Source: Pseudarthrobacter siccitolerans
GTDB taxonomy: Bacteria > Actinomycetota > Actinomycetes > Actinomycetales > Micrococcaceae
DNA length: 64,000 bases
Assembly (NCBI RefSeq): GCF_001046895.1
Contig: NZ_CAQI01000044.1
Coordinates: 1 to 64,000, forward strand
Reading direction: 5' to 3'
A model generated the notes under the pieces. The model was not told the origin of the DNA. It did not search any database and was given only the letters and a program-made list of their open reading frames with translations. Below, piece by piece: positions 19,777 through 28,701 of the stretch. A program made the translations under genes and the position numbers. Position 1 is the stretch's first letter; the number at the start of each line of letters is the position of its first letter.

Positions 19777-20835
19777 GTGACTTCACAGGCATCTGCAGCG
19801 CCGGCGGGCAACACCTGGCCCCGGCTGATTTCGGCACTGATCAAAGGCAATGACCTGACGGCGGACAGCACCGCGTGGGCCATGGACACCATCATGTCCG
19901 GGGAAGCGACACCGGCCCAGATCGCCGGATTCCTGGTTGCCCTCAGTGCCAAGGGCGAAACCGTCGAAGAGTTGTCCGGCCTTGTGGATGCCATGCTTGC
20001 GCACGCCAATCCGGTCTCAATCTCCGGAGAAAAGCTGGACATCGTTGGTACCGGTGGTGACCAACTTAACACCGTGAATATTTCCACCATGGCGGCGCTG
20101 GTTGCGGCCGGAGCCGGCGCCAGGGTGGTCAAGCACGGCAACCGCGCGGCGTCGTCGTCGTCCGGTTCAGCCGACGTGCTGGAGGCCCTCGGTGTCCGGC
20201 TGGACCTGTCCATCGACCAGGTGGCCCGCAATGCCGAAGAAGCCGGAATCACATTCTGCTTCGCGCAGGTGTTCCACCCGTCATTCCGCCACACCGCAGT
20301 TCCGCGGAAGGAACTGGCCATACCCACCGCCTTCAACTTCCTGGGTCCGCTGACCAACCCTGCACGGGTGCAGGCTTCGGCAGTCGGCGTCGCCAACGCC
20401 CGGATGGCGCCTTTGGTGGCGGGTGTCCTGGCCCAGCGGGGGAGCAGGGGGCTGGTCTTCCGTGGCCATGACGGACTGGATGAGCTCACCACCACCGGTC
20501 CCTCCACCGTGTGGGAGATCCGCGACGGCACCGTGGTGGAACAGTCGTTCTCCCCGGAGGACCTCGGCATCAGGCTTGCCACCGTGGAACAGCTCCGCGG
20601 CGGCGATGCCCAGGCGAACGCGGCCGTAGTCCGCGAAGTCCTCGCGGGCAAGGAAGGCGCCGCCCGGGATGCCGTGCTCCTCAACGCGGCTGCCGGCCTG
20701 GTGGCTTTTGACACCAGCGCCGACGGTCCGCTGCTCGAGCGGATGCGGAGTGCCTACGCCCGGGCCGCCGAGTCCATCGGGTCCGGCGCGGCTGCCGCCG
20801 TCCTGGAAAAATGGGTGTCGCTGACCCGTCCCTGA
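19777..20835 (+). CDS. trpD: anthranilate phosphoribosyltransferase
   Basis: Transfers phosphoribosyl to anthranilate, the second step of tryptophan synthesis. The 352-aa protein has [13 protein letters not shown] (91-103, PRPP binding) and KHGNRAASS (119-127), both intact. It starts at GTG 19777; TAGCAT at 19765-19770 is 6 nt upstream and TTGGTC at 19740-19745 is a possible -35, so the mRNA is probably leaderless. No other trp gene is nearby; solitary trpD next to ctaE is common in Actinobacteria. Confidence 0.95.
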   Translation: MTSQASAAPAGNTWPRLISALIKGNDLTADSTAWAMDTIMSGEATPAQIAGFLVALSAKGETVEELSGLVDAMLAHANPVSISGEKLDIVGTGGDQLNTVNISTMAALVAAGAGARVVKHGNRAASSSSGSADVLEALGVRLDLSIDQVARNAEEAGITFCFAQVFHPSFRHTAVPRKELAIPTAFNFLGPLTNPARVQASAVGVANARMAPLVAGVLAQRGSRGLVFRGHDGLDELTTTGPSTVWEIRDGTVVEQSFSPEDLGIRLATVEQLRGGDAQANAAVVREVLAGKEGAARDAVLLNAAAGLVAFDTSADGPLLERMRSAYARAAESIGSGAAAAVLEKWVSLTRP

Positions 20836-20848
20836 CGGACCCGGACTG

Positions 20849-21127
20849 CTATTCGAAGCCGAGGGCGAACGCCGCGTCCAGATCATGCTGGGAATAGGCG
20901 CGGAACGCTATGTGCGTCGTGGTGTGGACCACCGCAGGCACCTTGGAGAGCCGGTCGGCGATGACATCGGCGAGGTCCTCATGGCGCCGGACACGTGCCA
21001 CCGCGATCAGGTCCCATTCGCCCGTCACTGAGTAGACCTCGCTGATGCCCTCGATCGCGGAGATCTCCTCGGCGGTTTCCGGGATGCGGGCGGCGTCGGT
21101 TTTGATCAGAACGAATGCGGTGATCAC
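20849..21127 (-). CDS. stand-alone Lrp/AsnC ligand-binding (RAM) domain protein
   Basis: A 92-aa protein made only of the effector-binding domain of Lrp/AsnC regulators (ITAFVLIKTDAARIPE, VTGEWDLIAVARV); the DNA-binding helix-turn-helix is absent. Such proteins usually form oligomers that bind amino acids and may modify full-length Lrp partners. AAGGA precedes the start. It converges on trpD with 13 nt between the stops, so a link to amino-acid metabolism is possible but not shown. Confidence 0.88.
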   Translation of the reverse strand: MITAFVLIKTDAARIPETAEEISAIEGISEVYSVTGEWDLIAVARVRRHEDLADVIADRLSKVPAVVHTTTHIAFRAYSQHDLDAAFALGFE

Positions 21128-21236
21128 GTTGAATCCTTCCGGATCTGTTGCGCCGTAGCAGGGCCCGGCAAGCTTCTGGGTGCTGCCAGCCTATTACATC
21201 CGGGCCTTGAGCCGGCGGGGCCGCGCTTGGCCTGTG

Positions 21237-21638
21237 TCAGGTCCTGCGGAGCCGCCGGGTTCCTGCCAGCACCAGGCGCCAGCCCACCAGCAGCAGTCCC
21301 AGGCTCAGCAGGGCAACGATGATGAACGGCAACACCACTGTCTGGTTCGTCAGGAGCCGGAGCACCATGCCCCCGGCCAGGGCGCCGAACCAGACAGCCA
21401 GGCCAGTCCGGCGAACAGAGAACGGGTTCCGCCACGCCCTGGCGGCCAACCAGCCGAGGGCCGCGCCGGCCAGGAATGGCCAGGCTGTCAGGAACACGCC
21501 GGCCACTACATCCCCCCGTTGGTGGGCATCCCGCCCTACTGCAGCAAACACCAGGATCAGGACCACGTCCGTGATGGCTGCGGCTGCGATGTGTCTCCGG
21601 GAAAAGGCGTGCACGGGCCGGCGAAGTGGAGAGGACAT
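21237..21638 (-). CDS. DUF3054 membrane protein
   Basis: A 133-aa protein with four hydrophobic segments (IAAAAITDVVLILVFAAV, VAGVFLTAWPFLAGAALGW, LAVWFGALAGGMVLRLL, PFIIVALLSLGLLLVGW) that fits the DUF3054 family; function unknown. The ATG at 21638 is 7 nt after TAGGCT (complement of 21646-21651), a leaderless layout that rules out a longer N-terminus. The C-terminus is basic. Confidence 0.85.
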   Translation of the reverse strand: MSSPLRRPVHAFSRRHIAAAAITDVVLILVFAAVGRDAHQRGDVVAGVFLTAWPFLAGAALGWLAARAWRNPFSVRRTGLAVWFGALAGGMVLRLLTNQTVVLPFIIVALLSLGLLLVGWRLVLAGTRRLRRT

Positions 21639-21766
21639 GCTTTCGAGCCTAGCAACCCGCGGCCTGTGGCCGGTGCCGTTGCAGCGCCGCAACACTCCCC
21701 ACACCTTGCCCCGGCACCTTCGAGTGAGCAGGATGAATAGCTCAACAGCGTCGGGAAGGCGGGGCC

Positions 21767-22162
21767 ATGCGAGTCATCCAGGTTGCTCAGCACGCCGAGG
21801 ATCTCCAGCGCGCGGCGGAGTTCTACTCGTGGTTGCTCGGCGTTGGGCCCACCGCCGTGTTTGACCCTCCCGGGCTGCTGTTTTTCGACCTTGACGGCAT
21901 CCGGCTGTTGCTCGAGCGCGGAGCCCCGCGCGCACTCCTCTACCTCGAGGTGCCCGATGTGAGGGAGTTGGCGGAACAGCTCCAAGGCAGGGGAGTCGAG
22001 GTGGTGGCGGAACCGCATGTCATCTTCAGCCACTCCGACGCACTGTTGGGGCCCCAAGGAACGGACGAATGGATGGCCTTCATCAAGGACAGCGAGGGCA
22101 ACACGGTAGGGCTTGTCAGCCAGCTGCCCGCGCTGCCGCCGCCAATGACACCCGGCGCCTGA
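21767..22162 (+). CDS. VOC-family (glyoxalase/dioxygenase fold) protein
   Basis: A 131-aa single-domain protein of the vicinal oxygen chelate fold. It opens with QVAQHAEDLQRAAEFYSWLLG and ends with MAFIKDSEGNTVGLVSQ, the usual paired beta-alpha-beta modules with a His near the N-terminus and a Glu near the end as possible metal ligands. GGAAGG precedes the ATG. The substrate cannot be deduced. Confidence 0.85.
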   Translation: MRVIQVAQHAEDLQRAAEFYSWLLGVGPTAVFDPPGLLFFDLDGIRLLLERGAPRALLYLEVPDVRELAEQLQGRGVEVVAEPHVIFSHSDALLGPQGTDEWMAFIKDSEGNTVGLVSQLPALPPPMTPGA

Positions 22163-22218
22163 CGCCGTTGTGCCGTTCGGATCCCGGGATTAGGCTCAAG
22201 CCGGAAAGGAGCAACCCC

Positions 22219-22689
22219 ATGCCACGCACTATTGGAACATGCCTGTGGTTCGAGAACGAGGCGGAACAGGCCGCGGAGTTCTACACTTCGGTCTTCGACG
22301 ACTCCAGGATCCTGAACGTCTCACGTTTCGAAGGTGCACCCGGCCCCGAGGCGCAGGCGGTCGCCGTCGAGTTCGAGCTGGAAGGCCGCGCCTTCACTGC
22401 GCTCAATGGTGCGCGCGGGGCCCTTTTCACCGAAGCGGTTTCGTTTGTCGTCGACTGCGAGGACCAGGCTGCGGTGGACCGCTACTGGGCGGCTTTGACC
22501 GAGGGCGGCAGCGAAAGCCAGTGCGGCTGGCTCAAAGACCGCTTCGGTGTGTCATGGCAGGTCGTTCCGTCAGTGCTCGGCTCGCTGCTTGCCGGGCCCG
22601 ATCCCTTGGGTTCCCAGCGGGCGATGCAGGCGATGCTGGGGATGCGCAAGCTGGACATCGCGGAGTTGCAGAAGGCCTATGACGGCTGA
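22219..22689 (+). CDS. PhnB/3-demethylubiquinone-methyltransferase-like VOC protein
   Basis: A 156-aa protein of the PhnB-like VOC group, which is often labelled 3-demethylubiquinone-9 3-methyltransferase but has no methyltransferase fold. The repeated pattern is seen in TCLWFENEAEQAAEFYTSVF and WLKDRFGVSWQVVPSVLG. GAAAGGAG lies before the ATG at 22219. It follows another VOC gene on the same strand by 56 nt; a shared transcript is possible. Confidence 0.85.
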   Translation: MPRTIGTCLWFENEAEQAAEFYTSVFDDSRILNVSRFEGAPGPEAQAVAVEFELEGRAFTALNGARGALFTEAVSFVVDCEDQAAVDRYWAALTEGGSESQCGWLKDRFGVSWQVVPSVLGSLLAGPDPLGSQRAMQAMLGMRKLDIAELQKAYDG

Positions 22690-22698
22690 CGCAGGCCT

Positions 22699-23292
22699 TT
22701 ACCGGGACACCAACGTATCGCCGTAGCCGGTGTCGCATAATCCGTCGTGGAGGACCCCTGCTCCGGAGGCAACGGCATAATTCCTGCCCGGGTTGAGTAC
22801 GGCGGCTTTCACCCCGGTGATGTCTGCGGCGCAACGGTGGACGAAAAGCGCAGATTCTTCTGCGCCGCCGATCCACAGGTCGATCCACAACGACGCATTA
22901 CCGTACGCCTCTGCGCTGGAATGGCACGGGCCGTCTTGAGGGGTCGGGCCATCCCCGCAGGTGTCTTCGACCATAAAGTAGCGCCGTACAGCGGGCAGGT
23001 AAATGCGCGTTCCGGCCGGGATGTCCAGGACGGACGTCCCGGTCTCCCGGGAATGCCCGACGGCGACAGTCACCGGATCGTCATAGGTTCCGGTGCCGCC
23101 GGCCGTGCTGTGCAGTACGGGGTGGCTTATGGTGGGCGATCCCGGCGGGGTGTTGTCGTGCCAGGAGTAGGCGGTAACGAAGACATTCGGCGCAACAATT
23201 TCGTCTGCCGCCAGCAGGGGAGTGGTTCCGCAGGCGGTCGCTGCAACGACGGCGGACAGCAGCGCTCCGGCCAGTACGGCTTTCCTCGGCAT
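22699..23292 (-). CDS. secreted lipoprotein, probably RlpA/3D-like beta-barrel
   Basis: A 197-aa lipoprotein with signal peptide and lipobox ending ATAC (Cys21). The mature part has TAYSWHDNTPPG near its start and MVEDTCGDGP further on, which resemble the 3D/RlpA-like double-psi beta-barrel of proteins that act on peptidoglycan or bind glycans; the assignment is tentative. Its ATG shares one base with the stop of the GH18-like lipoprotein gene (TAATG), so the two are translated together. This and the downstream-acting glycosyltransferase suggest a cell-surface polysaccharide role. Confidence 0.75.
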   Translation of the reverse strand: MPRKAVLAGALLSAVVAATACGTTPLLAADEIVAPNVFVTAYSWHDNTPPGSPTISHPVLHSTAGGTGTYDDPVTVAVGHSRETGTSVLDIPAGTRIYLPAVRRYFMVEDTCGDGPTPQDGPCHSSAEAYGNASLWIDLWIGGAEESALFVHRCAADITGVKAAVLNPGRNYAVASGAGVLHDGLCDTGYGDTLVSR

Positions 23293-24395
23293 TATGCGCC
23301 GGGCTCCGGCGAAGGGGTGCCGGCAAAGGGCCGGCCCAGCACCCTGGCGAACATGCCCGGTTCCTGGTCCAGTCCGCTGCAGATGCCGGAGGCAGCATTG
23401 GCCGACTGCGCCGGGTCGTCGGCGTGGCACGCCTTGTCGCGGTTGAGCGACCACATGGACATCCGCAGTATGCCGCGGTCCGCAGCGAAGGCGCTAAGGC
23501 CTTCGGCGTCGTCCGGGCTGAACACCTGGTCCGGCACGTCGTTGCGGCCGATCATGGGTGTCAGCCCGATCTTTTGCCAAAGGGCCGCATCATCCAGTGG
23601 CTTGCCGTGCCGCTGGAACAGCCCTTTGAGCGTCAGGTGTGTTCCCTCGGCCGCGCCGATCGATGCGGTCAGCATCGTTTGGCCTTCGTGGAGCGGTCCG
23701 AAGTTCATGGTCATGATGTTGATGCCGGCCAGTTCGACGCCGGCCTTGAGCATCGTTTCCACGGAAACTTCGGCTGCGGCTGTCAGTCCTGCCGCCGAGA
23801 CGGGGAGCGTCAGCCACACTTTCAGGGGCCGGTCCGCCGGCCGCCCGGCCTGGATTTCCGCGATGGCCGCCGCACGCCGTCCGGCCGCGGAGGCGTCTGC
23901 CGCCCCCGCCCCCTCGACGTCAAAGTCCACCGTGTCCAGCCCGTACCTGTCAATGACGGCCGCATAGGCGTTCCTCAGCGTATCGCCGTCAGTGCAAGCA
24001 AGAGCCAGTTCCATGCCCCGCTGCCCGCCGAAGGCAACGGCCACATCGTTGCCCGCGCTGCGGAAGGACTCCACCTGGGACTCCAGGTCCAGCTTGCTGC
24101 TGGCCTGGTCGAGATCGTAGGAACCGCCCCATGACGGCTCGCAGGGACGCTCCGGGTGGGACGTGATGAAGGAAAGTATCGCCGTGGACTGTGCGTCCAC
24201 GGTCACATCCTCGAGCGCGAGGCGCGGGACAAGGGTCACGTCGAGGTAGCCGCCGAACCACTGCGCACTGGTATCGGAGTCTTTCACTTTCCCCTCCGGA
24301 ACATCCGTTTTCCCGGCATCGGCGCCACAGGCAGTGAGCGGCAAAATGGCCGCAAGAATGACCACGATGATGCTCTTCCATCTCGATCCGGCCAT
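23292..24395 (-). CDS. GH18-like (chitinase-fold) lipoprotein
   Basis: A 367-aa secreted lipoprotein: signal peptide and lipobox LTAC (Cys23), then a TIM-barrel domain like glycoside hydrolase family 18. The family's catalytic signature DxxDxDxE is intact in DTVDFDVEG (Asp154, Asp157, Asp159, Glu161), so it may be active on N-acetylglucosamine polymers. It lies 99 nt downstream of the deacetylase-glycosyltransferase gene on the same strand and overlaps the next lipoprotein gene by one base. The context suggests trimming or processing of the polymer made by that enzyme. Confidence 0.82.
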   Translation of the reverse strand: MAGSRWKSIIVVILAAILPLTACGADAGKTDVPEGKVKDSDTSAQWFGGYLDVTLVPRLALEDVTVDAQSTAILSFITSHPERPCEPSWGGSYDLDQASSKLDLESQVESFRSAGNDVAVAFGGQRGMELALACTDGDTLRNAYAAVIDRYGLDTVDFDVEGAGAADASAAGRRAAAIAEIQAGRPADRPLKVWLTLPVSAAGLTAAAEVSVETMLKAGVELAGINIMTMNFGPLHEGQTMLTASIGAAEGTHLTLKGLFQRHGKPLDDAALWQKIGLTPMIGRNDVPDQVFSPDDAEGLSAFAADRGILRMSMWSLNRDKACHADDPAQSANAASGICSGLDQEPGMFARVLGRPFAGTPSPEPGA

Positions 24396-24494
24396 ATGCC
24401 GATGCCCCCTCGTCGGTCGTCCAAAGCACGTTCGTTAGGTGGTCACAATAGTCCCGGACGGCGTTCCCGGGATACAGCTAAGGGGCGCCGCGGA

Positions 24495-26834
24495 TCAGGT
24501 GGAACTGGGTGTGAGAGGTTCCAGCTTTCTGGGCGGGGCGGCGGTAAGGGCAGAAACCGCAACACTGTTGGTGCGTTCGGGCCTGTACCAGCCGACGGCG
24601 GTGCCTCGAAGCGCCTGGAGGGCGGACCCGAAAATGACGTAAGCCCGAAGGGGTTCGTAGATCAGCCGGTAGATCGGAACCATCAGCAGGTGGAGGAGGT
24701 TCTCCCGCACCATCAGCACTGCCACGACGGAGACGAGCATGTGGGTGGCCGCCACGAACAGGGAGAAAATGGCGATGGCCTGCCATTCACCCCGGCTGAG
24801 GCTCACCACGGCGACGATGACGGTGAGAGGCATAAAGATCAGCGGGACAAGCACGGCGATCAGGGCGTAGGGCATGGTAAGCATGCCCAGCGCGCCGTAC
24901 CGGGGGTTGAAGAGCATCGCCCGGTGCTTGTACAGGGTCTGGATGTTGCCGTAGGTCCAGCGGAGCCGCTGTTTGAACAGGCCGCGGAGGGTCATGGGTG
25001 CCTCGGTCCACGCCACGGCCTCGTTTTCCTGGGCAATGCTGTAGCCGAGCCGCTGCAGCGTCAACGTGAGGTCGGCGTCCTCTGCCAGGGTGTCATGGGA
25101 GTAGCCGCCCGCCCGGACCAAAGCCTCCCGGCGCCACGCGGCGCAGGCGCCCGGGGCGATCGAGATGGCGCCCATCAGGCCCTCCGCCATGCGGGTGACG
25201 CAAATGCCGGAGAGGTATTCGAGGCTTTGCCAGGCCGTGATCAGGTTCCGGCGGTTCCCGACCTTGACGTGCCCGGCCACTGCTCCCACTTCCTTGCCGT
25301 TGCGGGGAGCCAGGAAATGGCGGGCAAACATCTTGATGGTCTGTGGCTCGAACAGCGTGTCGCCGTCGAGGGTGATGATGATGTCCCCCCAGGACTCGTC
25401 GATTCCGTGGTTGCTTGCCGCCGGCTTCCCGGCATTGGCCTGGTTCACAACGCGCAGGGCAGGCCAGGTCCTGGCGTATTCGGTCAGCACGGCGAGCGTG
25501 CCGTCAGTGGACCCGTCGTTGACGGCCACTACCTCCATTAGGGGATAATCGCTGGCCCGCAGGGCATCCAGGGTTTTCGAAACGACGAGCTCCTCGTTGA
25601 AAACGGGCAACACCACGCTCACGAACGGCCACTCATTTTCCTTGAGGTCGTCCCAGCGGCGTTTTTTCATCCGGGCGTTGCTGACCAGGGCCAGGATGAC
25701 AAACAGGAAGGTCAGGATGGTGAGGGATCCGATGCCGAACCAGAACAGCCAGGTGAGCAGGATGTTCGGGGTGACAAGGTAGGCCGACAGGGCTGTGAAG
25801 GTCGCGTTGTCTTCCAGCGTTGCGGGCACGCTGGTCCGCGGCACGAAGTCTGCGGGCAGCAAGGGCTGGAGCGTGGTGAAGGTGTAGCCCTGTGCCTTCG
25901 CCTCCGTAATGAATTTCTTGAGCAGGTTCACTGTTGCGGTGCGGTTTCCGCCGCCATCATGGAGCAGCACAATGTGGCCTTGGCCGTCCAGCGCCGGGAG
26001 CTGGATGTCATCGGCGGGACTGTACTGCCAGTCGTGGGTATCCAGGTCGAAAGCGATGTGGAGGTAGCCCAGCTGCTGGGCCTGCAACAGGGCCAGGGTG
26101 TTGTTTTCAGGGTCGCCGGTGGGGATCCGGAACAGCCGGGACTCGTAGTTGGCCACGGACCTCATCACCCGGTCCGCGCCGATGATCTGCTGCCGGTTGT
26201 AGGCGTCATCGTGGGCCCAGAAGTCGATGTGGGACGCTGAGTGGTTTCCCACCATATGGCCCTCCCGGACCATGCGCCGGAACAGGTCGGGATATTTGAC
26301 CACGTTGTCTCCGACGGCGAAGAAGGTGGCGGGGACACCCTCGGTGGAGAGCAGATCGAGAATCTCCGGCGTGTACGTGGGGTCGGGACCGTCGTCGAAC
26401 GTGAGCATCAGCGTGCGCTCCAGCGGGCGGCCGTATCCCTCCACAACGTAGGGGCTGTCGCCCGTCATGAGGACTTCCTCGGGAGTGGCTTCCCTCCACA
26501 CCGTGCCGCTGAACGGATCCTTCAGCAGCGTTTTGCCGTCCTTGTGTTCCACGAGGGCGATCCGGTGGAACGGGGCGACCTCTTTGTCGACGCCGATCCT
26601 CGGGATGTTCTCAAGGTCCTGGCCGACGAGGAGCTGGCGGGGATAGTCTGCGGCCTGGTTCAGATTTGGCGGCCGTACCGGGGCAGTGGCGGCAGGGAGG
26701 ATGGCGAGAGCGGTCAGGACGACTATCAGCAGGCAGGCAAAAAGCAGGCCCAGGATCCGGCGCCAGCGTTTACCGCTGGCATCGAAAAAGACCGGTGGCC
26801 GGCCAAGTGGCTTCGGAGGGGCTGGAATGGTCAT
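24495..26834 (-). CDS. bifunctional polysaccharide deacetylase / family 2 glycosyltransferase
   Basis: A 779-aa membrane enzyme joining two activities. After a membrane anchor (about 27-50), a CE4 deacetylase domain has TFDDGPDP (Asp147-Asp148) and the metal site HSASH (His198, His202). Helices at about 352-385 follow, then a processive GT2 domain with DGSTDGT (440-446), DGD (490-492), ED (585-586) and QRLRW (622-626), and further helices. The deacetylase would face outside and the transferase the cytosol, so the protein could make, export and partly deacetylate a polymer, perhaps poly-N-acetylglucosamine. GAGGA precedes ATG 26834; an upstream frame is not used. Confidence 0.9.
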   Translation of the reverse strand: MTIPAPPKPLGRPPVFFDASGKRWRRILGLLFACLLIVVLTALAILPAATAPVRPPNLNQAADYPRQLLVGQDLENIPRIGVDKEVAPFHRIALVEHKDGKTLLKDPFSGTVWREATPEEVLMTGDSPYVVEGYGRPLERTLMLTFDDGPDPTYTPEILDLLSTEGVPATFFAVGDNVVKYPDLFRRMVREGHMVGNHSASHIDFWAHDDAYNRQQIIGADRVMRSVANYESRLFRIPTGDPENNTLALLQAQQLGYLHIAFDLDTHDWQYSPADDIQLPALDGQGHIVLLHDGGGNRTATVNLLKKFITEAKAQGYTFTTLQPLLPADFVPRTSVPATLEDNATFTALSAYLVTPNILLTWLFWFGIGSLTILTFLFVILALVSNARMKKRRWDDLKENEWPFVSVVLPVFNEELVVSKTLDALRASDYPLMEVVAVNDGSTDGTLAVLTEYARTWPALRVVNQANAGKPAASNHGIDESWGDIIITLDGDTLFEPQTIKMFARHFLAPRNGKEVGAVAGHVKVGNRRNLITAWQSLEYLSGICVTRMAEGLMGAISIAPGACAAWRREALVRAGGYSHDTLAEDADLTLTLQRLGYSIAQENEAVAWTEAPMTLRGLFKQRLRWTYGNIQTLYKHRAMLFNPRYGALGMLTMPYALIAVLVPLIFMPLTVIVAVVSLSRGEWQAIAIFSLFVAATHMLVSVVAVLMVRENLLHLLMVPIYRLIYEPLRAYVIFGSALQALRGTAVGWYRPERTNSVAVSALTAAPPRKLEPLTPSST

Positions 26835-27103
26835 CAAGGTCCTCACCAGGAAAACCCGCCTGCAGGTGTCTCTACAGGTGGCAGGGAGGTGACGCGGGCC
26901 GGCAGATCGGGGGTTTGATCTGTCCACCCATGGCTCCCGGGCCCAGCAATTCCCGGAGTGTCACTTGCTAAGAAGGCTAGGAGCCCTGTAGTCCCGGCAC
27001 ATGCGTAACTGGTACTCGACTTTCCAATGGCTCCATACGCGTTCCGGTACCTGCCTGCGGGGGAGGACCACCTGCAGGAATACTGGCGGTAGCATCAGTG
27101 CCA

Positions 27104-27253
27104 ATGAACAAACCGTTGTGGATCTGCTGCCTGGTGGGCGCCGCCTTCGGACTGGCCATCGGGCTTACTGTTTTTGACAGCCCCTTCATCGGCTTTGCAC
27201 TCGGGCTGGGCGCCGGCGCCTTGGTTGGCGCCGGCATCGGCCAGCGGCGCTAG
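27104..27253 (+). CDS. small Gly-rich membrane protein, 49 aa
   Basis: A short frame starting MNKPLWICCLVGAAFGLAIG with two hydrophobic stretches and many GxxxG-type glycines (GFALGLGAGALVGAGIG), ending QRR. TAGCAT at 27090-27095 lies 8 nt before the ATG, close to the leaderless pattern of this genome, and the codon use is like that of neighbours. It resembles glycine-zipper membrane proteins. No partner is evident; it stands alone about 90 nt before the candidate dif site. Confidence 0.65.
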   Translation: MNKPLWICCLVGAAFGLAIGLTVFDSPFIGFALGLGAGALVGAGIGQRR

Positions 27254-27341
27254 CCACGGGAAAGCCCGCTACCGAGGCGGAGCAGTGACCTGCCGGTGCC
27301 GGCCCGCCAGAGCAAGTGCCAGGGGCCGCTCGAGAAACGCT

Positions 27342-27369
27342 ACTTGACATAATGTAGATTATCGGCGCT
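27342..27369. other. candidate chromosomal dif site (XerC/XerD)
   Basis: A 28-bp element of the right architecture: ACTTGACATAA (11), spacer TGTAGA (6), TTATCGGCGCT (11). Read on the minus strand, the XerD-type arm TTATGTCAAGT matches the E. coli arm TTATGTTAAAT at 9 of 11 positions, and the XerC-type arm AGCGCCGATAA matches GGTGCGCATAA at 7 of 11, with the ATAA/TTAT cores next to a 6-bp spacer. It is intergenic. If real, it marks the replication terminus, where XerCD resolve chromosome dimers under FtsK control. Confidence 0.75.
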
Positions 27370-27502
27370 TTGCGTCGAAGCCCTGGAAGGGGTTCGCCGG
27401 GTCATCCGGGGCCATGGTGTACGTCGGCGGCAATCGCCAGTTGCGGGGGCAAATCCGCAGGTCAGCATTGTCTTAACCGGACTGCTCGTTAAGAATGAGT
27501 CA

Positions 27503-28696
27503 ATGACGGTCTATGTGCGATCCCTTGAAACAGCTGTCCCGAAAACGATGCTGATCCAGACGGAAGCCCGTGACGTGTTTGCGGCCCAGCCAGGTTTATC
27601 CAGGCTCGGCTCGCGGCTGGTCAGCACCTGTTTCGATTCAGCCGCCATCGACACGCGTTTCACCGCCGTTGAGGAACTGACCAACGATTTCCGCTCCGAC
27701 AATCCGCAGTTCTACGATCCGGCCGCCGGCCTGCTGCTGAACCCCAGCACCAAAGTCCGCAACGAGATCTTCGGCCGCGAGGCCACCAAGCTCTTTGTTG
27801 AAGCCGCCCGCGCTGCCGTCGCGGCGGCGCCGGAACTCGATTTACTTGACATAACTCATCTCATTACGGTTTCCTGCACCGGGTTCTTCAACCCCGGCCC
27901 CGATTACAAGATCGTCCGTGAACTGGGCCTCGACCCGGCCGTCCAGCGCTACCACCTGGGCTTTATGGGCTGCTATGCGGCATTTCCCGCCCTGCGGGCA
28001 GCGAAACTCTTTTGCGAGGCCGATCCGGATGCAGTAGTGCTGGTGGTGTGCGCCGAGCTGTGCTCCCTGCACGTCCGCACTTCCAACGATCCCGACACCA
28101 TCATGGGATCGGCCCTCTTCGCCGATGGTGCCGCGGCCGCCGTCGTAACAGCCCGAAGCGGCGCCGGGGAACAGTCCCTGCTGCAGCTGGACCACTTCGA
28201 AACGGTCCTCACCCCGGTGGGCGAAGACTCCATGGCCTGGAACATCGGCGACCACGGGTTTGAGATGGTGCTGGGAAATTACGTACCGCACATCATCGAT
28301 GATCACATCGTAGGCGCCCTCCAGCCCCTGCTGGCCAAGGATCCGGAACTGGCCGCACTCCCCTACACCTCCATCCGCCACTGGGCCATCCATCCGGGCG
28401 GCCGGAGCATCCTGGACAAAGTCCAGTCCCGGCTCGGCCTCACCGACGAGCAGCTAGTCCCGGCACGCGAGACGCTGCGCAATTACGGCAACATGAGCAG
28501 CTCCACGGTGCTGTTTGTACTCAAGCACATTCTCGAACAGGCTCCCGAAGACGGCGACGAACGGATCTGCTCCATGGCTTTTGGTCCCGGGCTCACTGTG
28601 GAGACAGGACTCTTCACCAAGCTGCGGCAGGCACCTGCCGGAACGCGGCCGGACCGGCTGTCCGGGCATGCGGCGGCGGAAGTGCCGGTTTCCTGA
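27503..28696 (+). CDS. type III polyketide synthase (alkylresorcinol/chalcone synthase family)
   Basis: Condenses an acyl-CoA starter with malonyl-CoA units and cyclises the product. The 397-aa protein has the catalytic triad of the family: Cys125 in SCTGFFNPG, His297 in HWAIHPGG and Asn330 in YGNMSSST. Start ATG 27503 follows TAAGAAT (27490-27496) by 6 nt, giving a probable leaderless mRNA. It is the first gene of a three-gene set with a methyltransferase and a flavoprotein, the same layout as the srsABC phenolic-lipid operon of Streptomyces griseus. Confidence 0.94.
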   Translation: MTVYVRSLETAVPKTMLIQTEARDVFAAQPGLSRLGSRLVSTCFDSAAIDTRFTAVEELTNDFRSDNPQFYDPAAGLLLNPSTKVRNEIFGREATKLFVEAARAAVAAAPELDLLDITHLITVSCTGFFNPGPDYKIVRELGLDPAVQRYHLGFMGCYAAFPALRAAKLFCEADPDAVVLVVCAELCSLHVRTSNDPDTIMGSALFADGAAAAVVTARSGAGEQSLLQLDHFETVLTPVGEDSMAWNIGDHGFEMVLGNYVPHIIDDHIVGALQPLLAKDPELAALPYTSIRHWAIHPGGRSILDKVQSRLGLTDEQLVPARETLRNYGNMSSSTVLFVLKHILEQAPEDGDERICSMAFGPGLTVETGLFTKLRQAPAGTRPDRLSGHAAAEVPVS

Positions 28697-28701
28697 GCCT
28701 G

